64,000 nt of DNA from VAZQ01 sp035293945 (lineage in GTDB: Bacteria; Pseudomonadota; Alphaproteobacteria; Rhizobiales; Xanthobacteraceae): NCBI GenBank assembly GCA_035293945.1, contig DATGLV010000043.1:62001-126000 (forward strand), in the 5' to 3' direction. A program made the position numbers and the translations under genes. The notes beneath the pieces were generated by a model. That model did no database searches. It was given only the letters and a program-made list of their open reading frames with translations, and had not been told where the DNA came from. Positions within the stretch are counted from its first letter, which is position 1. Each line of letters begins with the position of its first letter. Below, piece by piece: positions 41,956 through 50,038 of this stretch.

Positions 41956-42657
41956 TTACAGCGCGCCGACCTGCCGCGCCTTGGCGTGGTAATGCTCCCA
42001 GGTCTTGGCGATCCGGTAGGTGTTGCGCTCGAAGCTCGGCCGCAGAGCCACGATCTCCTCCGGCGTGATTGGCTTCAAGGGACCGAGCGCCCGTGCATTG
42101 ATCACCCCGCGCGTGTTCTCTTCCATCTCCAGGCTGTCGAGGAACACTTCCGGCACGTTGTCGCAAGCGATGACATTGCCGTGGCCGCGCAACAGGCAAT
42201 AGCGTCCTTGCCCAAGCGTTGCGGCGACCTCGGCGCCCTGCTCCAGGGTGCGGATATGGGTCGGGTCGGGATGCACCGGGCAGCCGATGAAGCGAAAGCC
42301 GAAATTGCGTATCGCGATCATCGGCGCGTCCACCATGCTGTAGAGCACCGAATGCACCGGATGGCCGTGTCCGATGGCGAGAACATCGCTGCGCGCGCGA
42401 TAGACGCCGAGATGGATTGCGGTCTCGGTCGGCGCCGGTCCCTTGCCTTCGAGAACGCGTCCGTCGAGATCGACGACCAGGATTTCGTCCGCGGTCAGGC
42501 CGGCGCGGCTCGCATCGCGCGGTTGGATCAGCACGCGGTCGGTATCCGGAATACGGGCGCTGAGATGGCCGCTGTAATCCAACAGGTCGGCCATGACCAT
42601 CATGCGCGTCGCGTCCGATAGCTGTTGGCGCAGCGTCGTCTCGGTAATCTTGGGCAT
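41956..42657 (-). CDS. Class II aldolase/adducin-family protein
   Basis: A 233-residue cytoplasmic zinc enzyme of the fuculose-1-phosphate aldolase type. The metal-binding histidines are in IGHGHPVHSVLYS and LRGHGNVIA; the general acid region is GKGPAPTETAIHLGVYRA. Other features are YSGHLSARIPDTDRVLIQPR and TADEILVVDLDGRVLEGKGP. ATG 42657 has GGGAGAG seven bases upstream. Members of this branch beside aromatic-degradation genes can act as aldolases, decarboxylases or dehydratases on hydroxylated acids. It is the distal gene of a unit with the Bug protein at 42758-43888, and probably under the divergent LysR at 44060. Confidence 0.87.
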   Translation of the reverse strand: MPKITETTLRQQLSDATRMMVMADLLDYSGHLSARIPDTDRVLIQPRDASRAGLTADEILVVDLDGRVLEGKGPAPTETAIHLGVYRARSDVLAIGHGHPVHSVLYSMVDAPMIAIRNFGFRFIGCPVHPDPTHIRTLEQGAEVAATLGQGRYCLLRGHGNVIACDNVPEVFLDSLEMEENTRGVINARALGPLKPITPEEIVALRPSFERNTYRIAKTWEHYHAKARQVGAL

Positions 42658-42757
42658 ACTCTCCCTTCCTTGTTTGCTCAGCAAAATTGCGTGACCTCTC
42701 CCTTCCCTTCCCTGCAAGCGGCGCCAGCGGGGGAGGGGCAGGATGGGGATGGATCAT

Positions 42758-43888
42758 TCACTCCTTGAGAAGCACCCTCGCCCTGGCCAAGACCGGCGCC
42801 GGCGTCGCATAGAGCTGCGAGATCTCCTGCTCGATCGCCGCGCCTGCGATCGGCGTGACGCCCAGTCCGGTTTGCTGTGCGTCGGCGAGAAATTGCTGAT
42901 CGACCACCATCGCGTCGAACGAATGGCGCAGCTCGTCGAGCTTTTCCTTTGGCGTCTTGTCCGAGACCAGGAGCGTTCCGAGCATTCGCCCGGGCTTGAT
43001 CAGGAAATCGTAGAGCGCGCGATCCGCCCCGTCGTGCAACAAGTCGCCCGCGAACGGCACCGATTGGTCGACAGGAGCCACCAGATTCGGCAGGAACCGC
43101 GTGACGATATTGATCTTGTGCTCGCTGAGCCATGCCGTCGGAATCGCCTCGAGGCCGCCGCAGTCTCCGTCCACCTCGCCACGCTCGAAGGCGAGGCGCT
43201 TGGCTGCGCTGCCCTGATAGCCGAGAACTTCCTTGAGCTTGATCTTGAACAGGTCTTTGAGGATCGCGAGATTGAGGTTGCCCGAGGTGCCGGCGGCGCT
43301 CGCCGAAAACACCACATTGTCTCGCGCGGCTAATTGCTTGAGGTCGTGTATCCCGCTTTCGCTGCGCACATAGCACACCCGATAATCCTCACCGACCGCG
43401 CCAACGAAGCCGAAATGGCGGAAATCAACCTTGAAGTGCTCCGGCTCGGCGATCGCGTCGGGAATGAGAGATGAGCTGAATGTACCCATCACCACACCGT
43501 CGGAGGGTGAGCTGTTGGCGACCGCCAGCACGGATAACAGCGAGCCGGCCCCCGGCTTGTTCTGCACCACGATGGTCGGCACGCCCTTCATGAAGCGCGG
43601 CAGATGCCGCTGTACGAGACGCGCATAGGCATCGACATTGCCGCCTGGCGGCATGCCGACGATGAAATTAACTGTCTTGTCGATCAGGCTCGGCTTCGAT
43701 GGCTGAGGGTTCGACGCCTGGGCAAACGCTGCGCCATTCACCATGATCATGAGGCCGCCGAGCATGCATCGGATGATGCCTGCGAGCAGGACTCGATTGG
43801 TGCTTTCAGCGACGCGCCCAGCGGTGGCTTCTGAGATGCCGTTAACGCCTCCGAGCAAGCTGCCTATGCGATGCCAATGTGCTGGCAT
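42758..43888 (-). CDS. Bug/TctC-like exported solute-binding protein
   Basis: A 376-residue receptor of the same distant subfamily as the one at 15029. A hydrophobic signal segment (LLAGIIRCMLGGLMIMVNGA) ends near AFAQA, about residue 55; the true start may therefore be an internal Met closer to it. The mature protein has VNFIVGMPPGGNVDAYARLV, the pocket motif IVVQNKPGAGSLLSVLAVAN and later GEVDGDCGGLEAIPTAW. It probably binds an aromatic or dicarboxylic acid that the enzymes of this cluster degrade. It lies 100 bases before the aldolase gene on the same strand and is divergent from the LysR gene. Confidence 0.87.
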   Translation of the reverse strand: MPAHWHRIGSLLGGVNGISEATAGRVAESTNRVLLAGIIRCMLGGLMIMVNGAAFAQASNPQPSKPSLIDKTVNFIVGMPPGGNVDAYARLVQRHLPRFMKGVPTIVVQNKPGAGSLLSVLAVANSSPSDGVVMGTFSSSLIPDAIAEPEHFKVDFRHFGFVGAVGEDYRVCYVRSESGIHDLKQLAARDNVVFSASAAGTSGNLNLAILKDLFKIKLKEVLGYQGSAAKRLAFERGEVDGDCGGLEAIPTAWLSEHKINIVTRFLPNLVAPVDQSVPFAGDLLHDGADRALYDFLIKPGRMLGTLLVSDKTPKEKLDELRHSFDAMVVDQQFLADAQQTGLGVTPIAGAAIEQEISQLYATPAPVLARARVLLKE

Positions 43889-44059
43889 TCTGGTGAAACC
43901 CCTTGTTGATGATCACGCTAACATGCAAGGGAGAGGCCAACTACGAATTTGCAGGAGCCTAAGACATTCTAATGATCCGTTATGCTACAGCTAATGCAAA
44001 CCCCGAAGCGGCACCAGTAGGTGACTGATCCACGTCGAGGGGCATGAAGGCAAACACGG

Positions 44060-45043
44060 ATGATGCGCCCCCGCGCCAAGATCGACCTGTTGCGGGCTTT
44101 GGAGGTGTTCCTCGCTGCCGCCGACAGCGGCAGCATGACCACGGCCGCGCGCAGCCTCAAGGTCACCCAATCGGCGATTTCGCAGCAGCTCAAGCTGCTG
44201 GAGACCGAGATGGGCGTCACCCTGATGGATCGCGACACCCGCCCGCTGCGATTGACGCCGGCAGGCCTAGCCTTGCGCACGCACGCGGCGGAAATCCTGA
44301 CCTACGCCGATCGGGTGCGCGGCGAGGTGCGGCAGATCGCCACCGCGTCATTGCCGCACCTGCGCATCGCCATGTTCGGAACGCTCGCCGGGACGCTGGC
44401 GCCGGCGCTGCTCAACGCCGTCGTGCAGAAGAAGCTGCCGATCACGACCGTTTCCATCCTGCGCGGGATGGCGGTGCAGCATGCTCACGATCTGTCGCGG
44501 CGCGAAGTGGACGTGGTGATCACGTCCAATCCCCTGGTCGATGCGGAAGGAATGGAGCGGCACGAGCTGATCCATGAGCGTTTTGTGCTCATCCTGCCGA
44601 AAGGAGATTTCGCTCCAAACGCGAGCCTGCGCGACATCGCGGCGCGACTGCCCATGGTCCGCTATTCGGCGCGCACCGAGGCCGGTCGCATGATCGAGCA
44701 GCATCTGCGGCGCCTGCGGCTTGACGTGCCGCGCGGTCATTCCTTCGACGCGCCCGAGGATCTGTTCGCGATGATCGGCATGGGGCAGGGCTGGGCGATA
44801 ACGGCGCCCACCCATCTCATGCACGCGCTCGCGCCCGGCATGCCGGTCGAGCTGCGGCCGCTGCCGAAACCGGGTCTCGGTCGCAACATCGTGCTGGTGG
44901 CGCGCACCGGCGAGTTGGGCAATCTGCCGGCCGAGATTGCCGCGCTCTGCCGGCGCGTGCTGGAAAAGGAGTACACCCCGCGCTTCGGCACGCTCATGCC
45001 GGCGGTGGCGGACCATTTAACAGTGATAGGGGAGGTCGAGTAG
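44060..45043 (+). CDS. LysR-family transcriptional regulator
   Basis: A 327-residue regulator of ordinary length. The N-terminal HTH covers residues ~12-72: LRALEVFLAAADSGSMTTAA, SLKVTQSAISQQLKLLETEM and LMDRDTRPLRLTPAG. The effector domain follows with LRIAMFGTLAGTLAPALLNA, REVDVVITSNPLVDAEGMER and PEDLFAMIGMGQGWAITAP. It is divergent from the Bug/aldolase unit with 171 bases between them, so it is the likely activator of that unit and possibly of the monooxygenase unit on its other side. The inducer is unknown. Confidence 0.9.
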   Translation: MMRPRAKIDLLRALEVFLAAADSGSMTTAARSLKVTQSAISQQLKLLETEMGVTLMDRDTRPLRLTPAGLALRTHAAEILTYADRVRGEVRQIATASLPHLRIAMFGTLAGTLAPALLNAVVQKKLPITTVSILRGMAVQHAHDLSRREVDVVITSNPLVDAEGMERHELIHERFVLILPKGDFAPNASLRDIAARLPMVRYSARTEAGRMIEQHLRRLRLDVPRGHSFDAPEDLFAMIGMGQGWAITAPTHLMHALAPGMPVELRPLPKPGLGRNIVLVARTGELGNLPAEIAALCRRVLEKEYTPRFGTLMPAVADHLTVIGEVE

Positions 45044-45061
45044 CGCACAGCAACCGAGCTC

Positions 45062-45136
45062 GTCACCCGCGGGCTTGACCCGCGGGTCCATCCATTTCGC
45101 AAGACGATGGATCGCCGGGTCGAGCCCGGCGATGAC
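45062..45136. repeat. Triple-hairpin palindromic repeat between convergent genes
   Basis: Bounded by GTCA (45062) and TGAC (45136). It contains CCCGCGGG (45066-45073) with its copy at 45079-45086, TCCATC with GATGGA, and TCGCCGGG (45112-45119) with CCCGGCGA (45125-45132). It sits between the LysR gene and the convergent monooxygenase gene, so it can serve as a two-way terminator. Confidence 0.7.
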
Positions 45137-45148
45137 CCCGTGTATCCC

Positions 45149-46366
45149 TCACGCGATCTGCTCGGCCTCGCGCAGGCTCTCGATGAGCGAAGCGCGCAGG
45201 AGAAATTTTCGCGCCAGCTCCGGATCTTCCGCCGAGCGGCGAAGCTCGTCGTGATTGCGTCGGCGCACCTGCGGATCGCGTTCTTCCAACAAGCGCTTGT
45301 TGCGGATCGTCTGCGCCTGGGTGTGCTTCACCGCAATATGGCGGCGTTGCCGTTCGTAGCGGTCAAGCTCGCTCTCCTCAGCCTCGCCTCGGAGGATGCG
45401 GACGAGCTTGTCGGCGAGATTGAATGCATCGTGCACGCCGCTGTTGAGCCCCATGCCGCCGATCGGGCTGTTCACATGCGCGGAATCGCCGACCAGGATG
45501 GCGCGGCCGAGCCGGAATTTCTTGGCGACCCGTTGATGCACCGCGTAGAGATTGCAGCCTCGGATATCGAAGTCGCCGTCGATCGGCAGGAAGCCCCTGA
45601 GCCGCGCCTGCATCGCCTCCGGCTGTGTCAATCTCTCCTCATCCTCGTTTGGATCGGTCGGAAAATGGACCCGCCAACGATCGGGCGGGCCTTTCCAGTG
45701 GAACAGGTTGGAATACTCAACCGGATCCGAAATGTAGTTGCGCTCGGTATAGCCGTGCTTGGTGAAATCGTAGGCGACCTCGATGTTGAGCGTGCGCTCC
45801 GGATAGGTGAAGCCTTCGAATTCAATCCCCAAGTCCTTGCGCACGACGCTGCGTGCGCCCTCCGCGCTCACCAGGTAGCTGCCGGAAATGGCTTCGCTTT
45901 CGCCGGCCGCGTTCCTGACGCGGGCGCGCACGGCCTCTGCGCTTTGCTCAAAGCCGATGAACTCGGTCGACATGCGCACTGTCACTCGCGGATGCGCTTT
46001 GGCGAGCTTCAGCGCCTCTTCGATGATCTTGATGCGCTCGCACTGAAGCACGAAGGGAAAGCGCGTGTCGTTCTTGAGATGGACGTGGTCGAACTCGGCG
46101 ATCAAGGTGCTGCTCTGCCGGTCCCAGTAATGGAACTTGGGCGCGATGATCCCGCGCGGCTCGAGCAGCTTGTAGAGCCCGATCCGGTCGAAGAATTCGA
46201 GCGTCGAAGGATGATTGCTGCCGGCCCGCGGCACCTGGTCGAGAAATGTCTCATCCGACATCGTCTCGATGAGCGTAACCGGGATGTCGGCCTGGGCGAG
46301 CGCAAGCGTCAGGCACAAGCCTACCGGGCCTGCGCCGATCACAATGACAGGTTTGATGTCAGCCAT
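45149..46366 (-). CDS. FAD-dependent aromatic-ring monooxygenase (MhpA/PHBH-like)
   Basis: A 405-residue class A flavoprotein hydroxylase. The FAD-binding GxGxxG is at residues 11-16 (VIGAGPVGLCLTLALAQADI), the central motif is YLVSAEGARSVVRKDLGIEF and the GD motif is GRAILVGDSAHVNSPIGGMG followed by LNSGVHDAFNLADKL. These enzymes use NAD(P)H and O2 to hydroxylate phenolic or N-heteroaromatic acids; the sequence is nearest the MhpA-type group. The C-terminal thioredoxin-like domain of phenol hydroxylases is absent. It follows the VOC-protein gene after 27 bases in the same direction, and forms one operon with it. Confidence 0.9.
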   Translation of the reverse strand: MADIKPVIVIGAGPVGLCLTLALAQADIPVTLIETMSDETFLDQVPRAGSNHPSTLEFFDRIGLYKLLEPRGIIAPKFHYWDRQSSTLIAEFDHVHLKNDTRFPFVLQCERIKIIEEALKLAKAHPRVTVRMSTEFIGFEQSAEAVRARVRNAAGESEAISGSYLVSAEGARSVVRKDLGIEFEGFTYPERTLNIEVAYDFTKHGYTERNYISDPVEYSNLFHWKGPPDRWRVHFPTDPNEDEERLTQPEAMQARLRGFLPIDGDFDIRGCNLYAVHQRVAKKFRLGRAILVGDSAHVNSPIGGMGLNSGVHDAFNLADKLVRILRGEAEESELDRYERQRRHIAVKHTQAQTIRNKRLLEERDPQVRRRNHDELRRSAEDPELARKFLLRASLIESLREAEQIA

Positions 46367-46392
46367 GGAAAATTGTGTAAGCCCGCGCGCCG

Positions 46393-46770
46393 CTACTTGG
46401 CAACGACTTCCTTCACGGCCCCGGCCCACCCGGTATGGGTGAGATCGAAGACGATGCCGTTCGGATCGCGATACTTGGCTTCGTAATAAGAATTGGGCGA
46501 GGTCGGCCGCCCGGTGAGATACGTGCCGCCGGCGTCCATCACCTTCTTCTCGGCGGCATCGAGGTCATCGACCCACATCCCGAAGTGGTAGATGCCGATG
46601 CGCTCCTTCTCGGTTTCCTTCTTCAGCAGCGCCACATTGACGGTGCCGTCCGAGAGGTAGATGCCGCGCCGGGCGGTTCCGGCGCGCTTCAAATCGAAGG
46701 CCTGCTCGAAAAATCGGGCCGAGGCTTCCGGGTCTTCCACGATCAGGGCTATGTGGCGCATTTTTGCCAT
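46393..46770 (-). CDS. VOC/glyoxalase-superfamily protein
   Basis: A 125-residue single-domain VOC protein. It reads MRHIALIVEDPEASARFFEQ, AFDLKRAGTARRGIYLSDGT, YHFGMWVDDLDAAEKKVMDA and YYEAKYRDPNGIVFDLTHTG. Putative metal ligands are His6 in MRHIAL, His in YHFGMWV and Glu or Asp in the DPNG region, the places used by glyoxalase I and extradiol dioxygenases. The ATG at 46770 is the sensible start. It is the first gene of a pair with the FAD monooxygenase, so it may be a ring-cleavage or isomerase step after hydroxylation; ligand binding is an alternative. Confidence 0.85.
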   Translation of the reverse strand: MAKMRHIALIVEDPEASARFFEQAFDLKRAGTARRGIYLSDGTVNVALLKKETEKERIGIYHFGMWVDDLDAAEKKVMDAGGTYLTGRPTSPNSYYEAKYRDPNGIVFDLTHTGWAGAVKEVVAK

Positions 46771-47010
46771 GGCGGACTCTCTTTCTGCGTGTTTGTTGAA
46801 CATTCAATGGGCGCGGCGCGCGGATCGCGCAAGCGCTATCGGCACGGCAGCAGGCACATTAATCGAGATGAGAAGCCTCCCTTATGAAGCGCCGGTCTGC
46901 TTCAAATCGACGGCCTTGCCGGTTAGCTTTGCGACCTTCCCGCGGCTCTGAGTCATCGCAGCCCTGCGTAAGCTCGTGGCTCCGCTGCGGATCGGAACCC
47001 GAGTTAATCG

Positions 47011-47715
47011 ATGGTGAGTGACGCGACACTCGTGCAGGACGTCCAAGCTGCCGCCAGGAAGGATATCCGCGAGCGGTTTCTCCGCGTCGACACGTCCAAT
47101 GTTGCCGATGTGCTCGATCAGATGGGATTGCCCGATCAGGGCCTGTCGGCGAAGTTCCGTCCATTTCCGGCAAGCGCCGGCAAGCTTGCCGGTTGGGCCT
47201 ACACGATCCGCGGCCAGATGGCGCCGTTCGCAGGCACCGGCGATGCCGCGAAGATGCAAGCTTGCCATGGCATTGGCCCTGACGAGGTCAGCGTCTGGAG
47301 CGGCGATGGCGCGGGGATCTGCTACTTCGGCGAGCTGATTGCGCTCGGCATGAAGGAGCGCGGGGCGGTTGGCGCGCTGGTCGACGGCGGGGTGCGTGAC
47401 GTGCGCTGGCTTTCCGAGCACAACTTCCCGGTCTTCGCGCGCTACCGCACCGCTGTGCAGTCGATCGGCCGCTGGCGCGTTACCGCCTGGCAGGAGCCGG
47501 TCAATCTCGCCGGCGCCACCAGCGCGCGCGTGATTGTTGGCCCGGGAGATTTCGTGCTGTGCGACGAGGACGGCGGCATCGTGATCCCAGCGGAGCATGT
47601 CGTCGCGGTCCTCGAAGCCGCCGAGGATCTCACCGCGAAGGAAGCGCTGATCCGCGCCGAGATCGCCCGCGGGATGACATTGCAGCAGGCGCTCGAGAAG
47701 TACGGGCATGTGTGA
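47011..47715 (+). CDS. RraA-family aldolase (4-hydroxy-4-methyl-2-oxoglutarate/4-carboxy-4-hydroxy-2-oxoadipate type)
   Basis: A 234-residue RraA-like protein. The key active-site motif is GELIALGMKERGAVGALVDG followed by GVRD, which binds pyruvate enolate and the metal in HMG/CHA aldolases. Other conserved features are TSNVADVLDQMG, AYTIRGQMAPFAGTGDAAKM and VGPGDFVLCDEDGGIVIPAE. CHA aldolase is the last step of protocatechuate 4,5-cleavage and gallate degradation, giving pyruvate and oxaloacetate. This fits the other aromatic-degradation genes around it. It is on the plus strand, divergent from the VOC/monooxygenase pair, 240 bases away. Confidence 0.87.
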   Translation: MVSDATLVQDVQAAARKDIRERFLRVDTSNVADVLDQMGLPDQGLSAKFRPFPASAGKLAGWAYTIRGQMAPFAGTGDAAKMQACHGIGPDEVSVWSGDGAGICYFGELIALGMKERGAVGALVDGGVRDVRWLSEHNFPVFARYRTAVQSIGRWRVTAWQEPVNLAGATSARVIVGPGDFVLCDEDGGIVIPAEHVVAVLEAAEDLTAKEALIRAEIARGMTLQQALEKYGHV

Positions 47716-47886
47716 GGTGCCGGGCGCGCCCCGCCTTACGGCCGAGAAAGCACGATCACCGCGCCAAACGACACCGCAGTCACAGGCTCGACGCCTTTCG
47801 CTCGTCTTCCGCGGGGGCGTTGGACTTGCTAGCTTTTAGGCTTCAGGACATCTGGAGAATGCCCGCCAACGAGGGAAGGGACGGCC

Positions 47887-48426
47887 ATGATCAATCGAAT
47901 TAACACGCGAATTTCTACAGTGATCGGATTTGTTGCAGCTGTCGGGCTTGCCGCGGCGGTCGGCGGCTCCGTCGTTGCCTGGGGGCAGGGAGCACCGCCC
48001 GCGACCGAAGGAGCGCCCGCAGCAGGCGGGGGGCCGGCCGTTACCGAGTTCAAGCCTTCGATGTCCGACCTCATGAACATGCTGGTGCAGCCTCGGCACA
48101 TCAAGCTCTACTACGCGGGCAAGTCGCAGAACTGGACGCTCGCCGCCTTCGAGGTGGGCGAGCTGAAGAACGCGCTGGCGCGGGTCGGCCGCACCATCCC
48201 GGTCTATCGCAAGATGAGCGTCGACACCGCGGTGACCTCGATCATCGCTGACAAGATCAAGGCGCTGGATGCGGCCATCAAGGCCAAGGACGAAGCTCAG
48301 TTCATGACCGCCTACGGGGAGACGACGCAGGCCTGCAATGCCTGTCACCAGGGCCTCGATCATCCGTTCGTGAAGATCAAGGTGCCGGCGGAAGACTTCT
48401 ATCCGGATCAGGAATTCGCGCCTTAG
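47887..48426 (+). CDS. Exported monoheme c-type cytochrome
   Basis: A 179-residue protein with a signal peptide (ISTVIGFVAAVGLAAAVGGS, ending AWGQ) and a Pro/Ala/Gly-rich spacer. The mature domain is largely helical with MSDLMNMLVQPRHIKLYYAG and a single heme-binding CNACH near residue 151-155 close to the C-terminus (TTQACNACHQGLDHPF). The heme motif at the end of a four-helix-like domain resembles cytochrome c-prime/c556 proteins. GGAAGGGA stands before the ATG. It acts in the periplasm as an electron carrier or ligand sensor. The convergent Liv operon follows. Confidence 0.85.
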   Translation: MINRINTRISTVIGFVAAVGLAAAVGGSVVAWGQGAPPATEGAPAAGGGPAVTEFKPSMSDLMNMLVQPRHIKLYYAGKSQNWTLAAFEVGELKNALARVGRTIPVYRKMSVDTAVTSIIADKIKALDAAIKAKDEAQFMTAYGETTQACNACHQGLDHPFVKIKVPAEDFYPDQEFAP

Positions 48427-48440
48427 CACGGGCCGAGCGC

Positions 48441-48537
48441 GTCGTTCCTGCGAAAGCAGGAACCCAGACCGCTGCGTTCTCCAGACGGCGCGTAGGCCTA
48501 TGGGTCCCGGCGCTCGCTTTCGCTCGGCCGGGAGGAC
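48441..48537. repeat. Palindromic repeat between convergent genes
   Basis: The left part is GTTCCTGCGAAAGCAGGAAC (48444-48463), an eight-pair stem with a GAAA loop. The right part has GTCCCGGC and GGCCGGGAGGAC around CTCGCTTTCGCTC. It lies between the cytochrome gene and the end of livF, where it can work as a terminator. This is the family of GTC-bounded hairpins common in bradyrhizobial intergenic DNA. Confidence 0.65.
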
Positions 48538-48540
48538 GCC

Positions 48541-49269
48541 CTAGCTTGCTGGCCGCGCTTCCCATTCCTTGGCGCTGGCGCCGGCAAGCTCGCGCACCCG
48601 TTCCTCATCGCGGGCGAATTCGGCGGCGGGGCCTTCGTACACGACGCGCCCATCGTCGAGCACATAGGCGCGGTCGGCGATCGCAACCGCAATGCGCACG
48701 TTCTGCTCGACCAGAAGTATCGAGAGGCCTTCCTGCCGCATGCGGCTCACCACGTTGAACACCTCGCGCGCCATGAGCGGCGCGAGGCCCTGCGACGGCT
48801 CGTCCAGCACCAGGAGCTTGGGGTTGATGAGCAGTGCGCGGGCGATCGCCAGCATTTCCTGCTCGCCGCCAGAGAGATAACGGCCCTTGCTGCGTCGCCG
48901 CTCCTCGAGCCGCGGGAACAGCTCGTAGATGCCGCGGATAGTCCACGGACCGGGGCGTTCGATCGGCACCTTCAGGTTCTCCTCGACTGTCAGGCTGCCG
49001 AAAACCCGCCGCCCCTCCGGCACGAAACCGACGCCCAGCGCGGCGATGCGATCGGAGGGCCAAGCCGTGGTTTCCTTGCCGAAAATGTGCACGCTCCCCT
49101 CGCGCGCCGGGGTCAATCCGATCAAGCTGCGCAGCGTGGTGCTTTTGCCGGCGCCGTTGCGGCCGAGAAGCGCGACCAGCTCACCTTCGCGGATCTCCAA
49201 CGAGACACCGTAGAGAATATGGCTCTTGCCATAGAAGGTATGCAGGCCTTCGGCGACGAGCGCGCTCAT
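48541..49269 (-). CDS. livF: Branched-chain amino-acid type ABC transporter ATP-binding protein LivF
   Basis: A 242-residue ATPase. The Walker A motif is LLGRNGAGKSTTLRSLIG, the signature LSGGEQEMLAIARAL, the Walker B LLVLDEPSQGLAP and the switch His region VEQNVRIAV. The sequence and its place after LivG identify LivF. It powers uptake of branched-chain amino acids, or of amides, urea or aromatic acids in related systems. The ATG at 49269 lies 19 bases behind the LivG stop. It is the last gene of the minus-strand operon livK-livH-livM-livG-livF. Confidence 0.94.
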   Translation of the reverse strand: MSALVAEGLHTFYGKSHILYGVSLEIREGELVALLGRNGAGKSTTLRSLIGLTPAREGSVHIFGKETTAWPSDRIAALGVGFVPEGRRVFGSLTVEENLKVPIERPGPWTIRGIYELFPRLEERRRSKGRYLSGGEQEMLAIARALLINPKLLVLDEPSQGLAPLMAREVFNVVSRMRQEGLSILLVEQNVRIAVAIADRAYVLDDGRVVYEGPAAEFARDEERVRELAGASAKEWEARPAS

Positions 49270-49288
49270 GGTAAGTGCCTCACGGTGC

Positions 49289-50038
49289 TCATGTGCTTTG
49301 CCCGAGATACGCGGCTTGCACGCGCTCGTCGGCCGCGATTTCCGCCGGCGTCCCCTCGGCCAGCACCAGGCCTTCGGCCAGGACCATGATTCGCGTCGCC
49401 AGGTGAAAGACGACCCGCATGTCATGCTCGATCAGCACGATCGCGAGCCCGTGTTCCTTGTGCACCTTGCCGATCAGCTGGACGATATCGTGGGTCTCCT
49501 GGTCGCCCATGCCGGCGGTCGGCTCGTCGAGCAGCAACAGGCTCGGATTGAGCGCCAGCGCCATCATGATCTCGGTCGCGCGCTGGTCCCCGTGCGAGAG
49601 CTCACCCACCAGATGATCGGCTTGGCCGGCGAGCCCGCCCTGATCCAACAGCTCCCCAACGCGCTTTTCGATCTCGGCATTGCGCCGCCGCGACAGCCAC
49701 GGCGACAGTCGCATGCCCGCCGCCACCTCGACCGGCACGCGCAGGTTCTCGTAGACGGTGAGCTCGGGGAAGATCTCGGTGATCTGAAAAGTGCGCGCCA
49801 TGCCGAGCGCCACGCGGGCGTGCGCCGGCAGATGCGTAATATCGCGGTCGCGGAAGCGGATGCGGCCGGCGCTCGGCGGGAAGAAGCCGCTGATGAGGTT
49901 GAAGAAGGTCGTCTTGCCGGCGCCGTTGGGGCCGATCACGGCGCGCAGCTCGCCGGCCTCGACCTTGAGCGAGACGTCGTGGACAGCGATGAGGCTGCCG
50001 AAGGCGCGGCTGATGCTCTCGACCTCGAGCAGGCTCAT
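49289..50038 (-). CDS. livG: Branched-chain amino-acid type ABC transporter ATP-binding protein LivG
   Basis: A 249-residue ATPase. It has the Walker A motif VIGPNGAGKTTFFNLISGFF, the signature LSHGDQRATEIMMALA, a Walker B LLLLDEPTAGMGD and the switch His in IVLIEHDMRVVF. The unusual signature SHGDQ (rather than SGGQ) is typical of LivG proteins. Its start codon overlaps the LivM stop codon by four bases (ATGA), so the two are translationally coupled. Confidence 0.94.
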   Translation of the reverse strand: MSLLEVESISRAFGSLIAVHDVSLKVEAGELRAVIGPNGAGKTTFFNLISGFFPPSAGRIRFRDRDITHLPAHARVALGMARTFQITEIFPELTVYENLRVPVEVAAGMRLSPWLSRRRNAEIEKRVGELLDQGGLAGQADHLVGELSHGDQRATEIMMALALNPSLLLLDEPTAGMGDQETHDIVQLIGKVHKEHGLAIVLIEHDMRVVFHLATRIMVLAEGLVLAEGTPAEIAADERVQAAYLGQST

